Shown here: positions 45,258-52,783 of the stretch, piece by piece
How positions within the stretch are numbered: the stretch's first letter is position 1
Layout: each line of letters begins with the position of its first letter
NCBI RefSeq assembly: GCF_005871085.1
Contig: NZ_VAUP01000015.1
Coordinates: forward strand, 310,001-374,000
Direction of reading: 5' to 3'
Length of the DNA: 64,000 nucleotides
Source of the DNA: Xanthobacter autotrophicus
GTDB taxonomy: Bacteria > Pseudomonadota > Alphaproteobacteria > Rhizobiales > Xanthobacteraceae
Made by a program: the position numbers and the translations under genes
The notes under the pieces: model-generated
Databases searched by the model: none
Seen by the model: the letters and a program-made list of their open reading frames with translations, nothing else
What the model was told of the DNA's origin: nothing

Positions 45258-46136
45258 ATGCTGCTACAGCCTTTGCACGAGCCCGACGACACCAAATGGC
45301 CGGTGCGCTCGCCGCTTCCGTCCGGCTTTATGCCGCTGATCGAGCGGGCCGACCATCGCGCGCCATCGGTCTTCCGGCCTGAAAACATGATGCGCGAGGC
45401 GCGCCGGCAGAAGGGCCTGGCGGCAGGGCCGGTGCCGCGCATCGTCCTGCTCGATCCCGACGGCGACATGGTGGACTATGTGCGCACCCATCGCGCCGCG
45501 CGCCGCTCCACGGTCTGGGCCTGCTACCACACCGACATGTGGGAGTGGGAGGAAGAGGGGCTTGCCTTCGGCATCGTCGGCTATGCGGTGGGCTCGTCCT
45601 TTTCCGTACTGGTGGCCGAGCAGGCCTTCGTCTGCGGCTGCGAGCTTCTGATCTCCATCGCCTCCGCCGGACAGATCGCCGATCACGCGCCGCCCTCCTA
45701 CCATGTCCTCATCGACCGGGCGCTGCGCGACGAGGGCACGAGCTATCACTATCTGCCGGCCGCGCCTTTCGCAGCGGCGGATCCCGATCTCATCGCCATG
45801 GCCCGGCGGGCCTTCGCCCATGCCGACGGCCCGGTGCTGACCGGAGCCACCTGGACCACCGACGCGCCCTTCCGCGAGACCGAGGCCGCCATCGCCCGCC
45901 GCAAGGCCGAGGGGCTGCTTGCGGTGGAGATGGAGGCGGCCGCCCTCTACGCCTTCGCCCGCGCCCAGAACCAGCCGGTGCTGTGCCTCGCCCATGTCAC
46001 CAACCAGCTCGGCTGCGTGGATGGCGACTTCGAGAAGGGCGACCACAACGGCGCCTGCCGCTCCATCGCGCTGGCCTCAGCCTTCGCTTTGGCGTGGGAC
46101 GCGCACGCGCTCGTCGACGCGCCAGACGCCCGCTGA
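45258..46136 (+). CDS. Nucleoside phosphorylase (PNP/UDP family)
   Basis: 292-residue member of the PNP_UDP_1 family. AVGSSFSVLVAEQAFVCGCE, LISIASAGQIADHAPPSYHV and the nucleoside-binding LLAVEMEAAALYAFARAQNQ (the E-M-E-A motif) are visible. A start at ATG 45258 gives an N-terminal extension of about 50 residues relative to short family members. With a methylthioribose-kinase-like gene next, likely substrates are methylthioadenosine or 5'-deoxyadenosine, the latter being the radical SAM by-product. Uridine or purine phosphorylase are alternatives. Confidence 0.85.
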   Translation: MLLQPLHEPDDTKWPVRSPLPSGFMPLIERADHRAPSVFRPENMMREARRQKGLAAGPVPRIVLLDPDGDMVDYVRTHRAARRSTVWACYHTDMWEWEEEGLAFGIVGYAVGSSFSVLVAEQAFVCGCELLISIASAGQIADHAPPSYHVLIDRALRDEGTSYHYLPAAPFAAADPDLIAMARRAFAHADGPVLTGATWTTDAPFRETEAAIARRKAEGLLAVEMEAAALYAFARAQNQPVLCLAHVTNQLGCVDGDFEKGDHNGACRSIALASAFALAWDAHALVDAPDAR

Positions 46137-46153
46137 GAGAGGGAACGACCGCC

Positions 46154-47413
46154 ATGCTTGAGCGCATCTCCTACCGCCCCCTCGATTGCGAGAGCCTGCC
46201 GCTGCGCCTCGGCGACCGGGCGGAACTCGTCGCCCCCCTCGGCCCGGCCACGGGATGGCGGGTGCGCGAGGTGGGCGACGGCAACCTCAACCTCGTTTTC
46301 ATCGTGGAGAGCGATAGAGGTTCACTGGTGGTGAAGCAGGCGCTGCCCTATGCCCGCGTTGTGGGCGAAAGCTGGCCCATGTCGCTGGACCGCGCCTTCT
46401 TCGAGCATGAAGCCCTGAAGCGGCTCGGCGTGCGCGATCCCGGCCGGGTGCCGGGCCTCGAGCTGTTCGACCCCGCCCAGGCGCTCCTGGTGATGGAGCA
46501 TCTGACGCCCCACAAGGTGGTGCGTCGCGCCCTGATCGAAGGCGAGGAGCTGCCCCGTCTTGGCGAGCATCTCGGCCTCTATCTCGCCCGCACCCTGTTC
46601 CGCGGCTCCGACTGGTCCATGCCCACAGCCGCGCGCAAGGCAGACCTTGCCCTGTTTTCCGGCAACGTGGAGCTGGCCGGCATCACCGAGGAACTTGTAT
46701 TCTCCGATCCCTTCAAGGACGCCCCCCTCAACCGGCACACGCCGGGACTTGAGGCGACGGCGCAGGCGGTGCGTGCCGACCGGCCCCTGAAGATCGCCGC
46801 GCAGGAGATGAAGGCGCGCTTCGCCACCTGCGCGCAAACCCTGCTGCACGGCGACCTGCATACCGGCTCGGTCATGGCGACGGCAGATGACACCCGCGTT
46901 ATCGACGCCGAATTCGCCCTCTACGGCCCCATGGGGTTCGATGTGGGCGTGCTGCTGGCGCACCTGTGGATGGCCTATTTCACCCGCAAGGCCCACCGCC
47001 CCGACGCACGCACCGCGGCCCGGGCCGGCGATCAACTGCTTGCCACGGCGGAGACGTGCTGGCGGGTATTTGCGGCGGAATTCTCCCGCCTGTGGCGCAC
47101 CGAGCGCGCCGGCATCCTTGGCGGGCGGGACCTGTTCGAGGATCAGGGCGATGCTGTGGGCAGCGAAGCCGCTCTCGCCCAGCACCTCGACACCGTGTGG
47201 CGGGACGCCCTGGGCTTTGCCGGCATCGAGATTCACCGCCGTATCCTCGGCCTCGCCCATGTGGCGGAGTTCGAGACCATCGCCGATCTCGGCCTGCGCG
47301 CGGCACTGGAGCGCACCGCGCTCGCCTTCGGCCGGCACCTGGCAGTGAACCGGCGCGACATGGACACGGTGGATGCGGTGAACCGCATCGCCCGGGGCAT
47401 GGAGGGGCGGTGA
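46154..47413 (+). CDS. mtnK: 5-methylthioribose kinase-like enzyme (MtnK family)
   Basis: 419-residue aminoglycoside-phosphotransferase-fold kinase matching MtnK: VREVGDGNLNLVFIVESDRG (Gly loop), GSLVVKQALPYARVVGESWPM with the ATP-binding Lys, LLVMEHLTPHKVVRRALIEG hinge, and the catalytic LLHGDLHTGSVMAT plus VIDAEFALYGPMGFDVG. MtnK phosphorylates methylthioribose in the methionine salvage pathway, and homologues also accept 5-deoxyribose. mtnA and other salvage genes are not adjacent. Starts at ATG 46154, 17 bases after the phosphorylase stop; last gene of the cluster. Confidence 0.9.
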   Translation: MLERISYRPLDCESLPLRLGDRAELVAPLGPATGWRVREVGDGNLNLVFIVESDRGSLVVKQALPYARVVGESWPMSLDRAFFEHEALKRLGVRDPGRVPGLELFDPAQALLVMEHLTPHKVVRRALIEGEELPRLGEHLGLYLARTLFRGSDWSMPTAARKADLALFSGNVELAGITEELVFSDPFKDAPLNRHTPGLEATAQAVRADRPLKIAAQEMKARFATCAQTLLHGDLHTGSVMATADDTRVIDAEFALYGPMGFDVGVLLAHLWMAYFTRKAHRPDARTAARAGDQLLATAETCWRVFAAEFSRLWRTERAGILGGRDLFEDQGDAVGSEAALAQHLDTVWRDALGFAGIEIHRRILGLAHVAEFETIADLGLRAALERTALAFGRHLAVNRRDMDTVDAVNRIARGMEGR

Positions 47414-47439
47414 TGGGCCGCCCGCTCCCCGCCCCGGCC

Positions 47440-47904
47440 TCACCTGCGGGTGATGGCGATCCGGATGATCTCGTCGCCGGCGATGGGCGCGCCATCCTTC
47501 GCCGCCCAGCTGACCCGCTGGGGCAGCTCGGCACGGGGGATGTCGAGCAGGGCGATCTGCCGGCCGAGGATGGCCACCGTCTCGATGGGCACCGCCACCG
47601 GACGACCGCCGTGGCCGAACCAGCCGCCCACGGGCACCACCAACACGATGCCGCCCTCGGGCGTGCGCGCCACCTCCCGCACATAGCCCAGCGTGCGGTC
47701 ATCGAAATCAAGCAGCGGCAGGCCGACGAGGTCGCCCACGCGCACCTTCTGGGGGAAGCGCTCGGCCATGCGCTCGGCGGGGGTGAGGTTGTCGTCCGCC
47801 GGGCCGGCCTGGGTGTTGGCATGGGGCGGCCCGCCTGCGACGGCGGAAGCGACGGGCGCCGCGCCGACGAGGGCAAGAGTGAGGAGCAAGGGGGCTGTGC
47901 GCAT
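47440..47904 (-). CDS. Exported PRC-barrel-like protein
   Basis: 154-residue protein with a signal peptide (LLLTLALVGAAPVASAVAGG) and a beta-barrel domain of PRC type: VRVGDLVGLPLLDFDDRTLG, YVREVARTPEGGIVLVVPVG, GRPVAVPIETVAILG. Such domains bind RNA-processing or envelope partners; the function of exported versions is unknown. It is divergent from the cytochrome b561 gene, with a 119-base AT-rich intergenic region, and is convergent with mtnK. Confidence 0.8.
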   Translation of the reverse strand: MRTAPLLLTLALVGAAPVASAVAGGPPHANTQAGPADDNLTPAERMAERFPQKVRVGDLVGLPLLDFDDRTLGYVREVARTPEGGIVLVVPVGGWFGHGGRPVAVPIETVAILGRQIALLDIPRAELPQRVSWAAKDGAPIAGDEIIRIAITRR

Positions 47905-47931
47905 GGTTCTGATCCTTCAACCAAGTCAATT

Positions 47932-47961
47932 TTGGACAGTACAATACATAAAAACTACAAT
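47932..47961 (+). promoter_or_regulatory. Sigma-70-type promoter of the cytochrome b561 operon
   Basis: TTGGAC (47932-47937), 18-base spacer, TACAAT (47956-47961), a good housekeeping match, 63 bases ahead of the ATG. The surrounding DNA is unusually AT-rich. Confidence 0.6.
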
Positions 47962-47976
47962 AATAAAATCATGAAA

Positions 47977-47991
47977 TTCGAGAATCTCGAA
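47977..47991. promoter_or_regulatory. Perfect palindrome downstream of the b561 promoter
   Basis: TTCGAGA-A-TCTCGAA is a 15-base perfect inverted repeat starting 16 bases after the minus-10, in the presumed 5' leader. A regulator bound there could act as a roadblock. No cognate regulator gene is adjacent. Confidence 0.5.
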
Positions 47992-48023
47992 AATAAATAC
48001 ATAACTTATAATTGGAGGAGACC

Positions 48024-48692
48024 ATGAAACCCATCTCGTCCCGTATAAGACGCATGCATCCGCTTCCAATCCGGATCATGCATTGGACCAATGCCTTGTC
48101 CATGATCATCATGATCGGCAGCGGCTGGAAGATCTATAATGATGAGGTGATCTTCGGGTTCCTGCACTTCCCGCAAGAGATCGTGCTCGGCATCTGGGCG
48201 CAGCACGCCCTGCAGTGGCACTTCTTCGGCATGTGGATCCTGGTCTTCAATGGCCTGTTCTACCTCGCCTACGGGGTCGCCACCGGGCGCTTTGCCCGCC
48301 TGTTCTTCCCCATCCGCCCGCGCGAGGTGGTGGCCGAGATGGTCGCGGCGCTGACATTCCGCCTGAAGCATGCGGACCTCACCCACTACAATGCGGTGCA
48401 GAAGGTGCTTTATGTAGGGGTCATCGCGATCATCATCATGCAGGTCGTTTCCGGCCTCGCGATCTGGAAGCCGGTGCAATTCTCCTTTTTCGTCAGCCTG
48501 TTCGGCGGTTTTCAGGGCGCGCGGCTGGCGCATTTCCTGGGCATGGCTGCCATCGTGGGGTTCATGGTGGTGCATGTGGCGCTGGCGCTGCTCGTGCCGC
48601 GCACCATCCTCGCCATGCTCACCGGCGGGCCGGCCGTGCCCGCCGAAGATCCGCATCCCGAGGGCGCCCCCGCGCCCACCACTCCCCATTGA
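48024..48692 (+). CDS. Cytochrome b561 family membrane protein
   Basis: 222-residue diheme b-type cytochrome: IRIMHWTNALSMIIMIGSGW (His ligand), HALQWHFFGMWILVFNGLFY, VQKVLYVGVIAIIIMQVVSG and LAHFLGMAAIVGFMVVHVAL supply four helices with His residues. Paired with the molybdoenzyme 12 bases downstream, it is the likely quinol-oxidising electron donor, analogous to MsrQ/YedZ although of a different family. GGAGGAG ribosome site. Confidence 0.92.
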   Translation: MKPISSRIRRMHPLPIRIMHWTNALSMIIMIGSGWKIYNDEVIFGFLHFPQEIVLGIWAQHALQWHFFGMWILVFNGLFYLAYGVATGRFARLFFPIRPREVVAEMVAALTFRLKHADLTHYNAVQKVLYVGVIAIIIMQVVSGLAIWKPVQFSFFVSLFGGFQGARLAHFLGMAAIVGFMVVHVALALLVPRTILAMLTGGPAVPAEDPHPEGAPAPTTPH

Positions 48693-48704
48693 CCGGAGGC
48701 GAAA

Positions 48705-49496
48705 ATGGCATTCCGCAATCCCTTCGCCCCGCGGCGTCCCGCGGTCACGACGCCAGACAAGAGCCTGCTGGTGGAGAACCGCAAGCTCATCGAGACCATC
48801 GACCGCCGCAAAGTGCTGCGCGGCACCTTCAGCCTCGGCGCCCTCTCGCTGCTCGCCGGCTGCGACATCTCCGATCGCGGCGCGGTGCAGAGTGTGCTGA
48901 AGACCGTCTCGGACTTCAACGATGGGGTCCAGGCGGCCCTGTTCAACCCGAAGAAGCTTGCCCCCACCTTTTCCCCCGACCTCGTGGTGAAACCGCCGCG
49001 CTTCAACGCCTATTACGAGATCGACGAGGTGAAGCCGGTGGACGTCTCCACCTGGAAGCTGGAACTCTCCGGCCTCATCAAGGACAAGCGCCCCTGGACG
49101 CTGGACCAGATCTACGCCCTGCCCGAGCAGGAGGAGATCATCCGCCACATCTGCGTGGAGGGCTGGGATTATATCGGCCAGTGGTCGGGGCCGAACCTGA
49201 AGGACTTCCTGACCCGTATCGGCGCCGACCTCTCGGCGAAATACATCGCCTTCTACGGCAATGACGACTACATGGAGAGCATCGACATGGCCTCGGCGCT
49301 CCATCCCCAAACCATTCTTGCCACCAAATACGCCGGCGAGCCCATCACCGATCCCTACGGCTTCCCGCTGCGCCTGCGCACGGCGGTGAAGCTTGGCTTC
49401 AAGAATCCCAAATGGATCCGCGCCATCGAGGTCACCAACACCTATCCGCTCGGCTTCTGGGAGAAACAGGGCTTCAACTGGTTCGCCGGGCTGTGA
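48705..49496 (+). CDS. Exported molybdopterin-dependent oxidoreductase (sulfite-oxidase fold, MsrP-like)
   Basis: 263-residue protein with a twin-arginine type N-terminus (RRKVLRGTFSLGALSLLAGC), also containing a lipobox, and one sulfite-oxidase-like Mo domain: LELSGLIKDKRPWTLDQIYA, EEIIRHICVEGWDYIGQW with Cys150 as the probable Mo ligand, and PYGFPLRLRTAVKLGFKNPK. Together with the b561 gene it resembles MsrP-MsrQ, the periplasmic methionine-sulfoxide reductase that repairs proteins after hypochlorite damage; a different substrate is possible. SigF/NrsF genes lie 3 kb downstream. Confidence 0.9.
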   Translation: MAFRNPFAPRRPAVTTPDKSLLVENRKLIETIDRRKVLRGTFSLGALSLLAGCDISDRGAVQSVLKTVSDFNDGVQAALFNPKKLAPTFSPDLVVKPPRFNAYYEIDEVKPVDVSTWKLELSGLIKDKRPWTLDQIYALPEQEEIIRHICVEGWDYIGQWSGPNLKDFLTRIGADLSAKYIAFYGNDDYMESIDMASALHPQTILATKYAGEPITDPYGFPLRLRTAVKLGFKNPKWIRAIEVTNTYPLGFWEKQGFNWFAGL

Positions 49497-49534
49497 GGGC
49501 CCTCGGCCCGCTCCGGCACCGGGACTGACCAGCC

Positions 49535-51544
49535 ATGGCCTCGAATGCGCACGTGCTGTTTTCGATCATCGCCGGGCTCGCGCTGTGGTGCGGACCCGGC
49601 TGGCTGATCGCCCGCGCCGTCATGATCCGCCGCGTCCCGGCCATAGTGCTGGCGCCCGCGCTCGGCTGGGCCGTGGAGAACATGGCGATGCTGGCCGTCG
49701 CCCCGATGATCGGGCTATCGCCAAGCGCCATCCTGCTGGTCACCGCTCTTGTGTGCGTCGGCGCGCCGCTCCTGCGCCGCGGACGGACGGCGCCGCCCAC
49801 GACAGACGCAGGAGCCCGCCTCGTCCTGCCCGCCCTCGCGCTGGCCGCGCTGCTCGCCTGCATTCCCGCCGCCGCCGTCCTGCCCAAGGTGGGCGCGGAC
49901 GGGGCCGTCGCGCTGGCGACCCCCATCTACGATCACGCCAAGATCGCGCTCGTCGATGAGATCGCACGCCATGGGGTAGTGCCGCCGGCCAATCCTGTGT
50001 TTGGCTCCGGCGGCGCGCCGGGGGTGATATCCTATTATTATCTCTGGCACTTCGGTGCGGCCCAACTGGTCATCCTCACCGGCGCGACGGGATGGGAGGC
50101 GGATGCCGCGACAACCTTCTTCTCGGCCTTCGCCGCATTGGCGCTGGTGGCTGGCATCGCCTTTCGGTTCCACCCCTCCGCAATGGCGCCGCTGCTGGCA
50201 CTGGCAGCGGCCGCCTCCGGCTCACTGAGACCGCTCCTTGCGTCCCTGTTCGGTGCGACCCGCGTCGATCAGGCGATCGAGCCGGCGACGGGGCTCGCGG
50301 GTGTGCTGTATCAGGCGAGTTGGAGCCCGCACCATGTGGCGTCGGCCTCATGCGCGGTACTCGCCGTCTGGCTGCTGGCACAAGCACGCTCGCGGCCTTC
50401 GCCCGGAACGGCGGTGGTGCTCGCACTCCTGGTCGCGGCAGGGTTCGACAGCTCGCTTTGGGTGGGCGGTGTCACATTTGCGCTGGCGGCCGGGGCTGCC
50501 GTTCTGGTGCTCGCCGCGCGCCGTCCCTCCGAGGCGCGCGGGCGCTTCCTGGCGCTGGTGGGGGCTGTCGCCATTGGCGCCGGCGTGCTGGTAGCGCCGA
50601 TCTTGCTCGCGCAGTTGCAAGTCGCAATGGCGCGCGGTGGCGGACCGCCAATCCGCATCGAGCCGTTCGCCGTGCTGGGGCCGGCTATTCCGGCGGGGCT
50701 GCGGATGTTCTTCGACATACCGGCCTATTGGCTGGTCCTGCTGCCCATCGAGTTTCCCGCCATCGCCTTCGCCGGATCCGTCGGCCTCGTCATGGCGCTT
50801 CGTAGGCGACACGGCCCGCAGCCCGACACCAACCGCCTCGCGGCCGCGCTCGGCACCTTGAGTCTTGGCGCCTTGGCCGTCAGTGCTTTTCTCGTGAGCA
50901 CGGCGGGCGAGAACAACGATCTCGGCTGGCGCGCCGTGTTACCGGCAGTGCTGGTGCTGTCCGGGTTCGCTGGCGCCGCGATGGGAGGTGTCCTGCAACG
51001 CCGGCGCTGGCTTGCGATGGGGGTGGCGGCGCTGCTCATCGCCGCCGGCCTGCCGGATAGCGTGGCGCTCGCGAGTGGCAATTTGCGCGGCGTGCGCAGC
51101 ATGGATAGCGGGACCTTCGCGGGGGATCCAACCCTATGGGCGGCGGTGCGGCGCGAGGTGGCGGCGGACGTGCGCATCGCCAGCAATCCGGGACGGCTGG
51201 AACAGCTGACGCCCTGGCCCATCAACCTGTCATGGGCTCTCCTTTCGCAACGGCGGTCCTGCTTTGCGGGACCCGAAATGGCCCTCGCCTTCGCACCGCT
51301 GACGCCGAAGCAGCGTGCGGATGCGACCGACCTGTTCGCCCGCGTCTTCGCGGGAGGAGGAACGTCCGCCGACCTCGCTCAGATGCACCAGAACTTCGGT
51401 TGCGGGGCGGCGGTGGTCACGGCGCAAGACGGGGCGTGGCGAAACGATCCCTTCGCGGCAAGCCCCCTCTTTCGCCTGGCGCAGGAGGAAGAGGGCCGCT
51501 GGCGCATCTATGTGGCGGCGACCCAGGGCGGAACAGCGCCATAG
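49535..51544 (+). CDS. Large polytopic membrane protein, GT-C glycosyltransferase-like
   Basis: 669 residues with many hydrophobic segments (about 11-14) up to residue 530 and a soluble C-terminal domain (about 540-669). The loop after the third or fourth helix reads ATPIYDHAKIALVDEIARHG, VVPPANPVFGSGGAPGVISY, YYLWHFGAAQL, which has the charged Asp/His motif followed by YYLWH typical of GT-C lipid-linked-sugar transferases and PMT-like proteins. No donor or acceptor can be named. Starts 38 bases after the molybdoenzyme gene, possibly the same transcript, and ends at a long hairpin. Confidence 0.75.
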   Translation: MASNAHVLFSIIAGLALWCGPGWLIARAVMIRRVPAIVLAPALGWAVENMAMLAVAPMIGLSPSAILLVTALVCVGAPLLRRGRTAPPTTDAGARLVLPALALAALLACIPAAAVLPKVGADGAVALATPIYDHAKIALVDEIARHGVVPPANPVFGSGGAPGVISYYYLWHFGAAQLVILTGATGWEADAATTFFSAFAALALVAGIAFRFHPSAMAPLLALAAAASGSLRPLLASLFGATRVDQAIEPATGLAGVLYQASWSPHHVASASCAVLAVWLLAQARSRPSPGTAVVLALLVAAGFDSSLWVGGVTFALAAGAAVLVLAARRPSEARGRFLALVGAVAIGAGVLVAPILLAQLQVAMARGGGPPIRIEPFAVLGPAIPAGLRMFFDIPAYWLVLLPIEFPAIAFAGSVGLVMALRRRHGPQPDTNRLAAALGTLSLGALAVSAFLVSTAGENNDLGWRAVLPAVLVLSGFAGAAMGGVLQRRRWLAMGVAALLIAAGLPDSVALASGNLRGVRSMDSGTFAGDPTLWAAVRREVAADVRIASNPGRLEQLTPWPINLSWALLSQRRSCFAGPEMALAFAPLTPKQRADATDLFARVFAGGGTSADLAQMHQNFGCGAAVVTAQDGAWRNDPFAASPLFRLAQEEEGRWRIYVAATQGGTAP

Positions 51545-51576
51545 CCGCCCCGCATCAGACCCATCCAACGCAGAAA

Positions 51577-51617
51577 GCCGGATCCGTTCAGGTTTCACCA
51601 ACCTGAGCGGATCCGGC
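51577..51617. terminator. Long hairpin between convergent genes
   Basis: 18-base arms, GCCGGATCCGTTCAGGTT (51577-51594) and AACCTGAGCGGATCCGGC (51600-51617), with a single T-G position and a 5-base loop. No U-run follows. Located between the GT-C-like gene and the small exported-protein gene on the minus strand, so it would stop or stabilise both messages. Confidence 0.65.
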
Positions 51618-51683
51618 CTCGAAAGGAAGCCCCGGCCGTGGCGGGCCTGTCGTAGCGGACCTGCCGCCGCGGCCGGGCTGCGG

Positions 51684-51962
51684 TCAGTTGTGGCCGAGAC
51701 CTCGATCACCGAGTTCGAACAGGAAGGCGTCGGCGGCGGAGACGCCGGAAGGGCCCTGCTGCGCGCCAGCGAACCCGCCGGTATGCGCCTGGTTGCCATA
51801 GCCGAGCACGTGCTGGGCACCGCCATCGTGGTCGGCGGTGACGCCCCGCGCAACGCGGATGCTCTCGCGGTTGGCGTCCGTCACGCTGTCGTCGGCGCGG
51901 GCAGCGGCAGTGAAGGCGAGAGCCCCGGCGAGGACCGCAAGGGAAAGGATCGACTTACGCAT
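51684..51962 (-). CDS. Small exported protein with a SigF-type promoter
   Basis: 92 residues, signal peptide MRKSILSLAVLAGALAFTAA (cleavage after ARA), mature part polar: DSVTDANRESIRVARGVTAD, HDGGAQHVLGYGNQAHTGGF, AGAQQGPSGVSAADAFLFEL. I do not recognise a family. The upstream region on the minus strand carries GTAACT-N16-CGGA (52026 to 52001), the same type of promoter as the divergent sigma gene, so it is a probable member of that regulon. It is not methionine-rich, unlike the peptide scavenger reported with SigF/NrsF in Azospira. Confidence 0.7.
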   Translation of the reverse strand: MRKSILSLAVLAGALAFTAAARADDSVTDANRESIRVARGVTADHDGGAQHVLGYGNQAHTGGFAGAQQGPSGVSAADAFLFELGDRGLGHN

Positions 51963-52000
51963 GATGTAATCTCCATGTTCAAAGCGTTGACATGGAGGTT

Positions 52001-52026
52001 TCCGTAAATCGCGTCCTTGCAGTTAC
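52001..52026 (-). promoter_or_regulatory. SigF-type ECF promoter of the small exported-protein gene
   Basis: On the minus strand GTAACT (52026-52021), 16 bases, CGGA (52004-52001). It is 39 bases upstream of the start codon. The pattern matches the GTAACC-N16-CGAA type described for Caulobacter SigF, with changes in one base of each element. Confidence 0.6.
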
Positions 52027-52175
52027 AGATCATGACCTTTTATCTGGTCAACTGTTTTTGACCTCGGCCTCAGAAAATCACTCCAGAGGACGGGAATAAA
52101 ACGAGCTGCAAGGAAGTCATAACCCTCATCTGATGTCTCGGGCGCCGTGCTCGCAGTCTCGTGATCGGACGCGAC

Positions 52176-52201
52176 GTAACACACGGCCGCGCTGGGGCGA
52201 A
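52176..52201 (+). promoter_or_regulatory. SigF-type autoregulatory promoter of the sigma/nrsF pair
   Basis: GTAACA (52176-52181), 16 bases, CGAA (52198-52201), 25 bases before the sigma ATG at 52226. The hexamer and tetramer match the Caulobacter SigF consensus as I remember it; the same spacing occurs in the divergent promoter at 52001-52026. Confidence 0.65.
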
Positions 52202-52225
52202 GACCTCCGCACGAGGGGATAATTC

Positions 52226-52783
52226 ATGACCAGTCCTGAACCTGATCTCGAGGCGCTGATGCGGGCGAGCCAGTCCGGCGACGCCGCGGCGCACCGGGCG
52301 CTGCTGAACCACGTATCCGGCCGCCTGCGCAGCTATTTCCGCAACAGGCTCCGCCGCGCCGGCGCGGGCACGGACGAGGCCGAGGACCTGGTGCAGGACA
52401 CGCTCCTCGTCCTGCACACCAAGCGCCATACCTACGACGGCTCATCCCCAGTGCTGGCCTGGACCTATGGCATCGCGCGCTACAAGCTCATCGATTATCT
52501 CAGGGCCAATGCCCGCGCCCTGCGCCACATCCAGATCGACGAGGTGGACGATCTCGCCGACGAGCATGACGCATTTTCCGCCGTGGATACGTCGCGCGAG
52601 CTGCACAAGGCGCTGGCGACACTGCCACGGCATTTCCGCCTTCCCATCGAATACGTGAAGATCGAGGGCCTCAGCATCGCGGAAGCGGCCGCGCGCATCG
52701 GCATGTCCGATGCGGCGGTGAAGATCGGAATACATCGCGGCATGAAGCGGCTCGCCGTCGTGCTGTCGGAGGCACGCCCATGA
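52226..52783 (+). CDS. SigF-type ECF sigma factor, first copy
   Basis: 185-residue ECF sigma factor of the group paired with NrsF/DUF1109 anti-sigma proteins. Region 2: LEALMRASQSGDAAAHRALL, DEAEDLVQDTLLVLHTKRHT, VLAWTYGIARYKLIDYLRAN; region 4: LPRHFRLPIEYVKIEGLSIA and EAAARIGMSDAAVKIGIHRG. The ALL-to-YFRNRLRR segment is typical of this group. It overlaps nrsF by ATGA at 52780 and has a probable autoregulatory promoter. In Caulobacter and Azospira such sigma factors respond to metal or hypochlorite-type stress. Confidence 0.92.
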   Translation: MTSPEPDLEALMRASQSGDAAAHRALLNHVSGRLRSYFRNRLRRAGAGTDEAEDLVQDTLLVLHTKRHTYDGSSPVLAWTYGIARYKLIDYLRANARALRHIQIDEVDDLADEHDAFSAVDTSRELHKALATLPRHFRLPIEYVKIEGLSIAEAAARIGMSDAAVKIGIHRGMKRLAVVLSEARP

